Under the pieces are notes generated by a model. It was given only the letters and a program-made list of their open reading frames with translations, searched no databases and was not told where the DNA came from. Shown here piece after piece: positions 53,205-61,538 of a DNA stretch of 64,000 nt (position 1 is the first letter of the stretch; the number at the start of each line of letters is the position of its first letter). This DNA is from Aureimonas psammosilenae. GTDB taxonomy: Bacteria > Pseudomonadota > Alphaproteobacteria > Rhizobiales > Rhizobiaceae. The DNA is taken from the NCBI RefSeq assembly GCF_009176975.1, contig NZ_WEZG01000007.1:186001-250000 (forward strand), read 5' to 3'. The position numbers were made by a program, and so were the translations under genes.

Positions 53205-53396
53205 ATGTTCGGGATAATGCGTGTTTCGGCCCTTTGGCCCTTCGGTCCAAGACGCGGCCGCATGGAGGCTTGCCCCTTCAAGCAGCGCCGGATCGTGTCC
53301 ATGGTCGATGAAGGCTGCAGCTATGCCGTCATCCGTCGGCGCATGCGGGTGGGCAACACCGAAATCGACGTCGCGCTTCGCCAAAGCCTGAACTGA
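53205..53396 (+). CDS. Small putative protein with helix-turn-helix-like segment
   Basis: A 63-residue frame (MFGIMRVSALWPFGPRRGRM start) with a basic C-terminal segment FKQRRIVSMVDEGCSYAVIRRRMRVGN that looks like a short helix-turn-helix, as in small transposase- or resolvase-related DNA-binding proteins. A GAAGG site precedes the ATG at 53205, and GTG 53199 and ATG 53262 are alternatives. No family recognised. It ends before a terminator-like hairpin shared with the convergent agmatinase gene. Confidence 0.4.
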   Translation: MFGIMRVSALWPFGPRRGRMEACPFKQRRIVSMVDEGCSYAVIRRRMRVGNTEIDVALRQSLN

Positions 53397-53419
53397 CGCT
53401 CAAGACACCTTCCAAGCCC

Positions 53420-53445
53420 GCCTCCGGCCCGGATGATCCGGAGGC
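53420..53445. terminator. Terminator-like hairpin before the agmatinase gene end
   Basis: GCCTCCGG (53420-53427) and CCGGAGGC (53438-53445) form a perfect 8-base stem around a ten-base loop, between a plus-strand small frame and the minus-strand agmatinase stop. No T run is present on either side, so termination strength is uncertain. Confidence 0.45.
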
Positions 53446-53456
53446 CCGCCCGTCGC

Positions 53457-54404
53457 TCAGGCGTTCCAGCTCATCGCGCAAAGGATTTCGAACATCATCG
53501 TCGCGCCGGTCAGCGCCGTCAGTCCGCTTTGATCGAGCGGTGGGGACACCTCGACGAGGTCCGCGCCGACGATGTCGAGCCCGGCGAGACGGCGAACCAG
53601 GCCTTGCGCTTCGCGTGTCGTGAAGCCGCCGATCTCCGGCGTGCCGGTGCCGGGCGCGAAGGAAGGGTCGATGCCGTCTATGTCGAAGGAAACATAGGTC
53701 GGCCTGTCGCCGACAAGGGCACGCGCCTCATCCATCACGGACGCGATGCCGCGCTCGGCGAATTCCTCGATGAAGACGATCCGGATGCCGGCCGCTCTCG
53801 CATAGTCGAAATTCGTCGCCGAAGAGATCGCGCCGCGGATGCCGATCTGGATCGAGCGCTTCGGATCGATCAGCCCTTCCTCGATCGCCCGCCGAAAGGG
53901 CGTCGCATGGTTGTAGCGCTGGCCGAAGAAGTCGTCGAACGTATCGGAATGCGCGTCGAAATGGATGAGCCCGACCGGCTCGCCCCGATGGAGGCCGCGC
54001 AGGATCGGAAGCGTGATCGAATGGTCGCCTCCGGCGGTCAACGGCCGCGCGCCGGCTTTCGCGATGTCGCGAAAGAAGGCCTCGATCGACGCGAAGCTTT
54101 CGGTGAGATCCAGCGGGTTGACCGGCGCATCGCCGCAATCGGCGATGCGAAGCGCCTCGAAGGGCGAACGGCCGGTGACGTGATGCACGGCCCGCACGAG
54201 GCTCGATTGGTTGCGGATTTCGCGAGGTCCGTGGCGCGCGCCCGTCCGGTTCGTCGCGCCGCCGTCGAAAGGCACGCCGACCAGCGCGATGTCGACCTCG
54301 TCCGGGCGAGCCTGCGGCAGGCGCATGAAGGTCGCGGGGCCGGCAAAGCGCGGCACGAGACCGGAATCGAGAGGCTTGAAGCGTCGTTGTTCGGCTGGCG
54401 TCAT
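53457..54404 (-). CDS. speB: Agmatinase (ureohydrolase family)
   Basis: A 315-residue manganese enzyme of the arginase/agmatinase family. The metal ligands are in TAGGDHSITL (near 125), the IHFDAHSD block (near 148) and SFDIDGIDPSFAPGTGTPE (near 243), all intact. SpeB converts agmatine to putrescine and urea. Related enzymes act on guanidinobutyrate or proclavaminate, so the assignment as agmatinase is likely rather than certain. The ATG at 54404 (MTPAEQRRFKPLDSG) is chosen. The frame begins seven codons earlier. It is last in a minus-strand series behind Nudix and the ABC importer genes, with a 76-base gap before it. Confidence 0.88.
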   Translation of the reverse strand: MTPAEQRRFKPLDSGLVPRFAGPATFMRLPQARPDEVDIALVGVPFDGGATNRTGARHGPREIRNQSSLVRAVHHVTGRSPFEALRIADCGDAPVNPLDLTESFASIEAFFRDIAKAGARPLTAGGDHSITLPILRGLHRGEPVGLIHFDAHSDTFDDFFGQRYNHATPFRRAIEEGLIDPKRSIQIGIRGAISSATNFDYARAAGIRIVFIEEFAERGIASVMDEARALVGDRPTYVSFDIDGIDPSFAPGTGTPEIGGFTTREAQGLVRRLAGLDIVGADLVEVSPPLDQSGLTALTGATMMFEILCAMSWNA

Positions 54405-54480
54405 CGCGTGGCCTGTCCTCATCATCGGCGATCCCCCGTTCGAGCGGACGGAAGGGATTTCGCACCCTTAGTTAGACGTA

Positions 54481-54963
54481 TCAGCCTCGTTGCGAAGAGC
54501 CGCCTGGTTCCGGTGCGATCAGGGACATCACTTGCCGATCGAGGGGAAGACGCGCGATCAGCGTACTGAGTTCGGGTTCCGCGACGAGGTCGGCGGCCTG
54601 GAGAAGGCCGGCCCAGCGCATTTCTCGCTGGCCCTTTTCCTTCCATTTGGCGAGCGTGCGCTCGACCCGCATCGCATAGGCGACGACCGTCGTCAGACGG
54701 AAGTCGTGGCTCGTGCGCCGCCAATAGGTGTAGCAGCCGACCGGCTCGCGCAGCATCGTGCCCTCGATGCCCGCTTCCTCGAAGGCTTCCGTGGCGGCGG
54801 CGCGGTGATCCTTCACGCCCTTCATGGTCCAGCCCTTGGGCACGATCCATCGCTGCGTCTGGCGCGAGGTGACGAGAAGGAGTTCCGGGCGACCATCGGG
54901 CGACAAACGAAGCGGCAGCGCCGCGACCTGATAGTCGTGTCGGCTTTTCTTGGCGGCGGGCAT
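54481..54963 (-). CDS. Nudix hydrolase (diphosphoinositol-polyphosphate-phosphatase-like)
   Basis: A 160-residue Nudix protein. The Nudix box is recognisable but altered. The segment GVKDHRAAATEAFEEAGIEG (residues 49-68) keeps the helix with EE-AG. The canonical Arg-Glu pair is replaced by Thr-Glu, as in the DIPP/ApaH-like subgroup that starts with KGWTMKG or similar. The preceding WIVPKGWTMK strand is typical of that group. It probably cleaves a nucleoside-diphosphate-linked or polyphosphorylated compound. The Met at 54963 has an AGGAG abutting it, which is too close for a normal site, so the true start may differ. It lies 80 bases after the IMPase gene of the importer operon. Confidence 0.85.
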   Translation of the reverse strand: MPAAKKSRHDYQVAALPLRLSPDGRPELLLVTSRQTQRWIVPKGWTMKGVKDHRAAATEAFEEAGIEGTMLREPVGCYTYWRRTSHDFRLTTVVAYAMRVERTLAKWKEKGQREMRWAGLLQAADLVAEPELSTLIARLPLDRQVMSLIAPEPGGSSQRG

Positions 54964-55043
54964 CTCCTCGCAAACCTTCAGCCTGCCGGGCGTCGCGCCG
55001 GATGGAGGAGCGAGAAAAAGCGTCCGTCCCGCCTCATGCCGCT

Positions 55044-55871
55044 TCAACTCGCGCCGACAAGGTCGAGGAGATCGGCTCTGGTTCCCGGTGCGCCGGCCAG
55101 AACCGCGCCGCCCTTCTGCATATCGTCCCATCCCGCCGGATCGACGATCCAGCCGCCCGCTTCCTCCACGAGAAGAAAGCCCGCATAGCAATCCCAGGCG
55201 TTCATGTGCGGCTCCCAGTAAGCCGCGAGCCGCCCGGCGGCGACATAGGCGAGCATCAGCGCGCCCGAGCCGTTGCGGATGAACATGCCGCCCCGGTCGA
55301 GGAGCTTTTCCACGACGGTGGAGATGGTGCGGCTCGGCACGCGATGGTTGGCGCCAAGGCCGAGGACGCCGTTTCGCAAGCTGACGTTCGGGGCGACCCT
55401 GATCGCCGCCCCGTTCATCCTCGCGCCCGCGCCGCGCCGCGCCGAATAAAGCTCGTTCGTCGTCGGCGCGAAGACGACGCCCGCGACGATCTCCTGGCCG
55501 CGCATCACCGCGACGGAAACGCACCAGGCCGGGATGCCGAAGACGAAGGGGCTCGTGCCGTCGATCGGGTCCATCACCCAGGTGAAGCCGGAGGAGCCGT
55601 GCTCCATCCCGTATTCCTCGCCGAGCAGGCTGTCGTCGGCAAAGGCCTCGGCGATGCGCCGTCGCAGCAGCGTTTCCACTTGCTTGTCGGCGACCGACAC
55701 GACGTCCTGGCCGTTCATCTTCTCGTCCACCGTCAGACGGCTGCGGTCGCGGAAATAGGAAAGGGCGATGGCGCCGCCTTCCCTGGCGATGGCTTCGGCG
55801 AGTTGCCGGCGGGCCTCCACGGCGTCGTCGGCGTGTGGATTGGGGGAGGGGGTCATGGAAACGGATCTCAT
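55044..55871 (-). CDS. Inositol monophosphatase family protein of the ABC importer operon
   Basis: A 275-residue magnesium-dependent phosphatase of the IMPase/FBPase/histidinol-phosphatase family. Metal ligands are in LLGEEYGMEH (near 85) and VMDPIDGTSPFVFG (near 101), and the third is in NAWDCYAGFLLVEEAGG (near 225), so it should be active. Its ATG at 55871 overlaps the stop of the importer ATPase gene by four bases (ATGA), which couples it to the transporter. The likely job is to remove the phosphate from an imported phosphorylated sugar or polyol. Family members also include histidinol-phosphatase, but the context favours the transport role. Confidence 0.88.
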   Translation of the reverse strand: MRSVSMTPSPNPHADDAVEARRQLAEAIAREGGAIALSYFRDRSRLTVDEKMNGQDVVSVADKQVETLLRRRIAEAFADDSLLGEEYGMEHGSSGFTWVMDPIDGTSPFVFGIPAWCVSVAVMRGQEIVAGVVFAPTTNELYSARRGAGARMNGAAIRVAPNVSLRNGVLGLGANHRVPSRTISTVVEKLLDRGGMFIRNGSGALMLAYVAAGRLAAYWEPHMNAWDCYAGFLLVEEAGGWIVDPAGWDDMQKGGAVLAGAPGTRADLLDLVGAS

Positions 55872-56932
55872 GCGGGAATGAGGGCGACGCCGCGCTCGTG
55901 AAGGCCGATGCCGACATCGCTCGCGACGGGGCGGACCTCTTCGATGGCGGGGTCCACGATGAACAAGCGGCCGAAGGCGGTCTCGACCTCGTATTCGATA
56001 TGATCGCCGAGATAGGCTGCGCTCATCACCCGGCCGTCGAGGAAATCGGCGCGTCGGTCGCCAAGAAACATGGCGTTCGGGCGGATGGCGAGCTTGGCCG
56101 CCCCTTCGCGGGCCGCCCCCGCGCGGATTTCGTGCGCAAGCCCGCCGAGCCGCGCCTTCAAGCGGCCGTCGCTGTCCCGCACGACCTCGCAGGGCACGAC
56201 ATTCGCCTCGCCGATGAAGTCGGCGATGAAGGAGGAGGCGGGCGTCTCATAGAGATCGCGCGGCGAGCCGGCCTGCGCGATCTCGCCGTCCTTCATCACC
56301 ACGATCCGGTCGGACACTGCGAGCGCTTCCTCCTGGTCGTGGGTGACGTAAACAGCCGTGAAGCCGAGCCGTTGCTGCAACTCGCGGATTTCGGTGCGCA
56401 CATGGCGGCGCAGCCGGGTGTCGAGATTGGACAAAGGCTCATCCAACAAAAGCACCTGCGGTTCCAAAACGAGTGCGCGGGCCACCGCCACGCGCTGTTG
56501 CTGGCCGCCGGACAATTCGCTCGGAAGACGCGGGCCGTAGCCGCCGAGACCGACTTGGCTCAGCCCTTCCTCGGCGCGCTCGCGGGCAGCCTTCCGGGAG
56601 AGTCCGCCCGAGCGCAGGCCATAAGCGACGTTCTCGGCGATCGTCATATGCGGAAACAAGGCATAGGACTGGAACACCATGGACACGTCGCGCTCGTTGG
56701 CGGGAAGGGCCGTCACGTCCTTGCCCCCGATCAGGATGCGCCCCGCCGTCGGCTGTTCCAGGCCGGCCAGCATCCGCAGCGTGGTAGTCTTGCCGCAGCC
56801 CGACGGTCCGAGAAGTGTGACCAGCGTTCCCGGCTCGATGTCGAGGGACAGGCTGCGGATCGCCGTCACCGCGCCGAAGCGCTTCTCGACATTCTCGAAA
56901 CGGACCGATCCCTTGGGCGACAAGGCAGTCAT
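55868..56932 (-). CDS. afuC: ABC transporter ATPase (AfuC/FbpC family)
   Basis: A 354-residue ATP-hydrolysing subunit of a binding-protein-dependent importer. Walker A GPSGCGKTT (near residue 41), signature LSGGQQQR (near 141), Walker B VLLLDEPLSN (near 162) and the switch His in YVTHDQEEAL (near 195) are intact. The C-terminal TOBE-like domain (about 245-350) is present. The family contains both ferric-iron and hexose-phosphate importers. The neighbouring binding protein decides for sugar phosphate here. It overlaps the permease gene by four bases and the IMPase gene by four bases, so the three form one coupled operon. The symbol is by similarity. Confidence 0.9.
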   Translation of the reverse strand: MTALSPKGSVRFENVEKRFGAVTAIRSLSLDIEPGTLVTLLGPSGCGKTTTLRMLAGLEQPTAGRILIGGKDVTALPANERDVSMVFQSYALFPHMTIAENVAYGLRSGGLSRKAARERAEEGLSQVGLGGYGPRLPSELSGGQQQRVAVARALVLEPQVLLLDEPLSNLDTRLRRHVRTEIRELQQRLGFTAVYVTHDQEEALAVSDRIVVMKDGEIAQAGSPRDLYETPASSFIADFIGEANVVPCEVVRDSDGRLKARLGGLAHEIRAGAAREGAAKLAIRPNAMFLGDRRADFLDGRVMSAAYLGDHIEYEVETAFGRLFIVDPAIEEVRPVASDVGIGLHERGVALIPA

Positions 56933-59169
56933 GCGACCTTCTCCTGGGGAAGCGTTGCGGCGCTGATGGGCGATAATGCGGCGGGGGCGGTGTTGCCGGT
57001 TTCGCGGCGCAGCCGGCGCTGCCCGACGAGCATCTGGAAGAGGCCGATTACCGTGATCATCACGAGGATCAGCATGGTGGAATAGGCGATGGCGACGCCG
57101 TATTCGCCGTTCTCCGTCAGGCCGACGATGTAGGACGTCGCCATGTTGTACTCGGCGCTGACGAGAAAGATCACGGCGCTGATCGAGGTGATCGAGCGCA
57201 CGAACGAGTAAACGAGCGCGCTGACGATGGCGGGTTTGAGAAGCGGCAGCACGACGCGGCGAAGCGTGGTGAAGGAATTAGCGCCGAGCGTCAGCGAGGC
57301 TTCGTCGAGGCTCTTGTCGAGCTGGCTCATCGCCGCGATGCCGCCGCGCACGCCGACCGGCATGTTGCGGAAGATGAAGCAGACGATGAGGATGATCGCC
57401 GTGCCGGTCATCTCGATCGGCGGCAGGTTGAAGGCGAGAACGTAGGACACGCCGATCACCGTGCCGGGAATGGCGAAGGACAGCATCAACAGGAATTCCA
57501 GCGTGTCGCGGCCTGCAAAACGCTGACGCACCAAGAGATAAGCGGACAGAAGGCCGACCGCGGCGGTCAAGGGCGCGGAAACGAGCGCGATCTCCATGGT
57601 GGTCCAGAAGGAATCCCAGGCGACGCCCGTCCAGCGCAGGCCGTTCTCGGTAAAGGCAACCGAGAAGGCCTTGGCGTAGTGGTCGAGCGTCAGGGTGTTG
57701 TCGAGGCCGAGTGTTCGAACGAAGCTGCCGACGACGATCATCGCGTAGACGGCGAGGGTGAATGTGATCCAGGGCAGGACGAGCGCGTAGACGCCGGTGC
57801 GCAGCCGCGCGTCGAGGGCGGCGTGGCGGCCGGAATCGCCCTTGCCCGTCACCGTCGTGTAGCTCTTGCCTTTCAGCCAGAAACGCTGCGCGGCGAAGGC
57901 CGAAAGGGTGAAGGCGAGAAGCACGAGTGCCAGAACGGCCGCTCTCGCCGGATCGTTTTGCGCGCCGACCACGGCGAAGAAGATTTCGGTGGAAAGCACG
58001 CCGTGGCTGCCGCCAAGCACCAGCGGGTTGCCGAAATCGGCCATGCTTTCGATGAAGCCGACCAGAAAGGCGTTGGCGAGGCCCGGACGCATCAAGGGGA
58101 AGCTCACCGTCCAGAAGGTGCGCCAGCGGTTGGCCCGCATGGTCTGCGCGGCTTCTTCCATGGAGGGGCTGATGCCTTCCACGACGCCGATCAGCACCAT
58201 GAAGGCGATCGGCGTGAAGCTCAGCATTTGGGCGATCCAGATGCCGGTGAGACCGTAGAGCCAGCGCCCGCCATCATAGCCGGTGAGGGACAGGATGCCC
58301 TGCGTGACGACGCCGGAGCGCCCGAACAGGAGGATGAGGGCGAGACCGATCACGAAGGGCGGCGTGATGATCGGCAGGATGGTGAGAAGGCGCAGGAGCT
58401 TCTTGAACGGAAAGCGCGTGCGCGTCGCGGCAAGCGCGAAGGCGAGACCCAGAACCGTGGTGCCGAACGCCGTCATCAGCGCCAGAAACACCGTGCGCCA
58501 GGCGAGCCCGCAGGCGCCGGAACCCGTCACGCAGGACAGCGACCAGATGGAGGGATCGACGATGTTGGCCGAGAAGCTCGTCGCATCGAACGAGCCGTCC
58601 AGCGATTGGAAAGCGCCGATGAAAAGGCTCACCAAGGGGTAGAGCACGAAGGCGCAGACAAGGGCGACGACGATCGCGATGGCGGACAGAACAAAGGCGT
58701 CGCCGCGCAACCGCCCTCGCTCGGCAAGGCCGAAAGCGAGAAGGAGAAGAAAGGCAAGAGCCAGCGCGAAAGCGCCGAGGCCGAAAGGCGGCTGCCCGTT
58801 TTCCAAGGGGCCGAAAAGCGTTTCCCAGCCGCTCCAGTTCCAGCCGCCATAGCCGACGGAGAGACCCTCGACAACGAGAAGCGCGAGCCCCAGACCACCT
58901 GCCAGCGCCAGCATCGATCCGCGCGCCTCGCCCGGACCCTTGAAGCGAAGGGCAATGGCCGCCAAGAAGGCGAGCGCGACAGGGGCGAGCCAGAAGGCGT
59001 GGCGAAGCGGGATCTGAAGCACGCCCGGCGCGGCGTCGGACCCGAGCGGCCAGGAGCCTGCCCAGCCGCCGTTCCAGAACCCGCCTTCCAGCCCGTACCA
59101 GGGCAGGACGGCGAAGGCGACGAGCCCGAGAAGCAACGCCCCGTCGAGCCGGCGAATGCGCGAATCCAT
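56929..59169 (-). CDS. afuB: ABC transporter permease with two fused membrane domains (AfuB/FbpB family)
   Basis: A 746-residue inner-membrane permease carrying both membrane halves of the importer. An N-terminal region of about 170 residues has several extra hydrophobic helices. Then come two BPD_transp_1 domains (about 225-410 and 510-710) with EAA-type loops that contact the ATPase (MEEAAQTMRANRWRTFWTVS near 340 and LDEASLTLGANSFTTLRRVV near 640). The start ATG 59169 has GGAAGG upstream. The frame overlaps afuC by four bases and follows the binding-protein gene by 61 bases. Permeases of this fused type serve AfuABC-like hexose-phosphate systems and iron systems. The symbol is by similarity. 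Confidence 0.9.
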   Translation of the reverse strand: MDSRIRRLDGALLLGLVAFAVLPWYGLEGGFWNGGWAGSWPLGSDAAPGVLQIPLRHAFWLAPVALAFLAAIALRFKGPGEARGSMLALAGGLGLALLVVEGLSVGYGGWNWSGWETLFGPLENGQPPFGLGAFALALAFLLLLAFGLAERGRLRGDAFVLSAIAIVVALVCAFVLYPLVSLFIGAFQSLDGSFDATSFSANIVDPSIWSLSCVTGSGACGLAWRTVFLALMTAFGTTVLGLAFALAATRTRFPFKKLLRLLTILPIITPPFVIGLALILLFGRSGVVTQGILSLTGYDGGRWLYGLTGIWIAQMLSFTPIAFMVLIGVVEGISPSMEEAAQTMRANRWRTFWTVSFPLMRPGLANAFLVGFIESMADFGNPLVLGGSHGVLSTEIFFAVVGAQNDPARAAVLALVLLAFTLSAFAAQRFWLKGKSYTTVTGKGDSGRHAALDARLRTGVYALVLPWITFTLAVYAMIVVGSFVRTLGLDNTLTLDHYAKAFSVAFTENGLRWTGVAWDSFWTTMEIALVSAPLTAAVGLLSAYLLVRQRFAGRDTLEFLLMLSFAIPGTVIGVSYVLAFNLPPIEMTGTAIILIVCFIFRNMPVGVRGGIAAMSQLDKSLDEASLTLGANSFTTLRRVVLPLLKPAIVSALVYSFVRSITSISAVIFLVSAEYNMATSYIVGLTENGEYGVAIAYSTMLILVMITVIGLFQMLVGQRRLRRETGNTAPAALSPISAATLPQEKVA

Positions 59170-59230
59170 CGACTATCCTTCCCGAAGAGTTGGAAGAACG
59201 GGCACGCGCTCGGGCGCCCGTTCTTCGCCG

Positions 59231-60256
59231 TCAGTTGGCGGAAGCGCCGATCTCGCGGTCCCAGCGCTCCAGAAGCGCCTTGCGGGTCGCGGCATTGCCG
59301 AACTTGGCGAAGTCGTAGTCGATCAGCTTGATGTCGCCGAGCTTGGGCGCTTCGGGCGGCACGGAAGCGTTCTTGTTGGAGGGCAGTTGGAAGGAATCGG
59401 CTTCGGCGGCGTGCGACTGCACCTCGGCGGACAAAGCCCAGTCATAGAAGACCTTGGCGTTTTCCAGGTTCTTGGCGCCCTTCACGATCGACATGGAGCC
59501 GACCTCGAAGCCCGTGCCCTCGCAAGGGGCGACCGTCTTCACCGGAAAGCCCTGCTTGGTCATGGCGACCGCATCGTGCATGAAGACGATGCCGATGCCG
59601 GTTTCGCCGCGCGCCGCCGCCTTCACCGGGGCGGAGCCGGATTTGGTGTATTGCGTGACATTGGCGTTCAGCGCCTTCTGGTACTCGAAGGCCTGATCCT
59701 CGCCCATCAACTGCACGAGGGTGGCGAGCGCCGTATAGGCGGTGCCCGACGAGTTCGGATTGGCGATCTGGATCTCGCCCTTGTATTTAACGTCCGTCAG
59801 GTCCTTCCAGCAGGCGGGGGCGGCAAGGCCTTTCTTTTCGAGGATCTGCGTGTTGTAGCCCCAGCCGAGCGCGCCGGAATAAACGCCGACGGTGCGATAG
59901 CCCGACACTTCGGCCTGTTTCTGCGCCCAGGGCTGCAGCTCGCCGAGCTTGGGCGACTTGTATTCCAGCGTCAGCTTGTCCTCGGCCGCCTGGAGATGGG
60001 GGTCTCCCGTTCCCGCCCACCAAAGGTCGGTCTTGGGGTTGCGCGCTTCGGCGCGGAGGCGGGCATAGGCCTCGCCCGAGCTCATGCGCACCATGTTGAC
60101 GTCGATGTCATGGTCCTTCTCGAAGAGCCGCTCCATCAGCTCGCACCATTTCACGTCCGCTGCGCAAACGAGATTCAAGCTGCCCGCGGCATTGGCCGGC
60201 AAGGCGGATGCGGCGATGCCGACAAGCATGGTCGTGACGAGGAAAGTCGTGCGCAT
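59231..60256 (-). CDS. afuA: Periplasmic binding protein, AfuA type (sugar phosphate)
   Basis: A 341-residue extracytoplasmic solute receptor with a signal peptide (MRTTFLVTTMLVGIAASALP, then ANAAG). It follows the AfuA pattern closely: LNLVCAADVKWCELMERLFE, AEARNPKTDLWWAGTGDPHL, ANPNSSGTAYTALATLVQLM, QYTKSGSAPVKAAARGETG and VAPCEGTGFEVGSMSIVKGA. AfuA of Actinobacillus and enteric pathogens binds hexose phosphates rather than iron, and the conserved SSGT/KSGSAP blocks are where phosphate is held. The ATG at 60256 has GGGAGG upstream. It heads the operon with permease, ATPase and IMPase. A LacI-type operator and a -35 box lie before it. Confidence 0.9.
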   Translation of the reverse strand: MRTTFLVTTMLVGIAASALPANAAGSLNLVCAADVKWCELMERLFEKDHDIDVNMVRMSSGEAYARLRAEARNPKTDLWWAGTGDPHLQAAEDKLTLEYKSPKLGELQPWAQKQAEVSGYRTVGVYSGALGWGYNTQILEKKGLAAPACWKDLTDVKYKGEIQIANPNSSGTAYTALATLVQLMGEDQAFEYQKALNANVTQYTKSGSAPVKAAARGETGIGIVFMHDAVAMTKQGFPVKTVAPCEGTGFEVGSMSIVKGAKNLENAKVFYDWALSAEVQSHAAEADSFQLPSNKNASVPPEAPKLGDIKLIDYDFAKFGNAATRKALLERWDREIGASAN

Positions 60257-60282
60257 GGAGGGCCTCCCAGCACCTGAAGATT

Positions 60283-60298
60283 TTGCACTCGTGTGCAA
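60283..60298. promoter_or_regulatory. LacI-type operator before the importer operon
   Basis: TTGCACTCGTGTGCAA has 6-base symmetric arms (TTGCAC and GTGCAA) with a central CG, typical of LacI-family operators. It ends 27 bases upstream of the binding-protein ATG and overlaps the -10 region of a promoter candidate, so binding would block transcription. Confidence 0.6.
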
Positions 60299-60325
60299 GG
60301 TTGCGCGATACACTCCCATTGTCAA
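60297..60325 (-). promoter_or_regulatory. Candidate promoter of the importer operon
   Basis: On the minus strand TTGACA (60325-60320) is an exact -35 box, followed by 17 bases and AACCTT (60302-60297) as a weak -10. The operator at 60283-60298 overlaps the -10 end, in line with repression by the divergent LacI protein. Confidence 0.4.
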
Positions 60326-60363
60326 CAGACCGTCATGCTGACAATCTAGGCGTTGGAAACCAA

Positions 60364-60377
60364 TGCAAGGCCTTGCA
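60364..60377. promoter_or_regulatory. Palindrome before the LacI gene, candidate autoregulatory site
   Basis: TGCAAGGCCTTGCA is a perfect 14-base palindrome 16 bases before the LacI ATG. It shares the TGCAA half with the operator at 60283-60298, so both may bind the same regulator, with this one used for autoregulation. Confidence 0.55.
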
Positions 60378-60393
60378 ACCGGAAGGCAGGAAG

Positions 60394-61425
60394 ATGGAGC
60401 ATCCGAAGGAAGGCCTCGCGCGGCCGGCGACATTCGCCAGCGCGCAGGAAGTCGCGCGCCTTGCCGGCGTGTCCCGCTCGGCCGTGTCGCGCGCGTTCAC
60501 GCCCGGCGCCAGCATCTCGGAGGACACGCGCGCCAAGGTGGAGGCGGCCGCCGCCGCGCTCGGCTACCACGTGAACCATCTCGCGCGCGGCCTGATGCGG
60601 CAGAAGACGGGTATCGTCTGCCTCGTCGTCGCCGACATCCACACGCCGTACCTGTCGCGACTTCTCGACCACCTGTCGCGCGCTTTCCAAGAAGCTGGAA
60701 AGGTCGTCATGGTGCTGAATGCCGGCCGGGCCGCCCGCAATGTGGAAGACGCGTTGCGCCAGACCCTGAACTACCGCGCCGACGCCACGATCGTCCTGTC
60801 CGGCACGCCTTATCGCTCGATCGCGCAAAGCTGTCTCGACAGCGGCCAGCGGCTCGTTCTTCTGAACCGCGCCGACCAACTGCCGGGCACGATCAACCTT
60901 GCCGTCGACAATGCCCGCGCCGCCCGCACCGCCGCCACCCTGTTCCTGCGCGCGGGGTATCGCCGTCTGGCGCTCGTCACGTCCGCGGTCGGCACGCCGA
61001 GCCTGACGGCAAGGCGGGATCACTTCGTGGCCGCCGCGGGGGAGAACGGCGTTGCGGTCGAGGTCTGGCAGGGGGGCGCTACAGCCTATGAGAGCGGCCT
61101 GGAAGGCGGCACGGAACTGCTTGCGAGAAGCGAGCCCCCGGACGCCGTCTTCGCCGTCACCGACCTTCTCGCCTGCGGCGTTCTCGACGCGGCGCGCCGC
61201 CGTTTCGGCCGCCGGGTGCCGGAGGAGATCGGTGTCATCGGCTTCGACGACATCGAACAGGCCGGCTGGGTCTCCTACGACCTCACCACCTTCGCCCAGC
61301 CGGTGGAGGACATCGCCGGTTGGACCGTGCGAATCGTGGCAGACGGGGTCGAGGAAGGCGAAGAAGGAAGCCGCGTGTTCGAGGCGCCCCTCGTGTGGCG
61401 CTCGTCCGTCGCCCGCCGGGGTTGA
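60394..61425 (+). CDS. LacI-family transcriptional regulator of the importer operon
   Basis: A 343-residue LacI-family regulator with the HTH near residues 17-36 (SAQEVARLAGVSRSAVSRAF), hinge and a Peripla_BP-like effector domain (GIVCLVVADIHTPYLSRLLD, then the VIGFDDIEQAGWVSYDLTTF block). It is divergent from afuA, with two palindromes sharing TGCAA halves between them, so it most likely represses the importer and itself until the transported sugar or its dephosphorylated form binds. The ATG at 60394 (MEHPKEGLARPATF) has GGAAGG upstream. The frame begins earlier without family similarity. Confidence 0.9.
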   Translation: MEHPKEGLARPATFASAQEVARLAGVSRSAVSRAFTPGASISEDTRAKVEAAAAALGYHVNHLARGLMRQKTGIVCLVVADIHTPYLSRLLDHLSRAFQEAGKVVMVLNAGRAARNVEDALRQTLNYRADATIVLSGTPYRSIAQSCLDSGQRLVLLNRADQLPGTINLAVDNARAARTAATLFLRAGYRRLALVTSAVGTPSLTARRDHFVAAAGENGVAVEVWQGGATAYESGLEGGTELLARSEPPDAVFAVTDLLACGVLDAARRRFGRRVPEEIGVIGFDDIEQAGWVSYDLTTFAQPVEDIAGWTVRIVADGVEEGEEGSRVFEAPLVWRSSVARRG

Positions 61426-61538
61426 GCGCAAGGCCCCGGCGACGCTTTGGGCCTTCGACGGCGGCCGGGACGGACTGGCGTAAGGCACGATGCCGGTTCG
61501 ATGATCCGTCTTTATCTCCGGTCGCGACCGTCCTGCCG

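Noticed and set aside
52953-53384. Minus-strand frame of 143 codons between dld and the agmatinase gene
   Set aside because: It overlaps the end of dld and a plus-strand small frame, has no ribosome binding site and no similarity I recognise.
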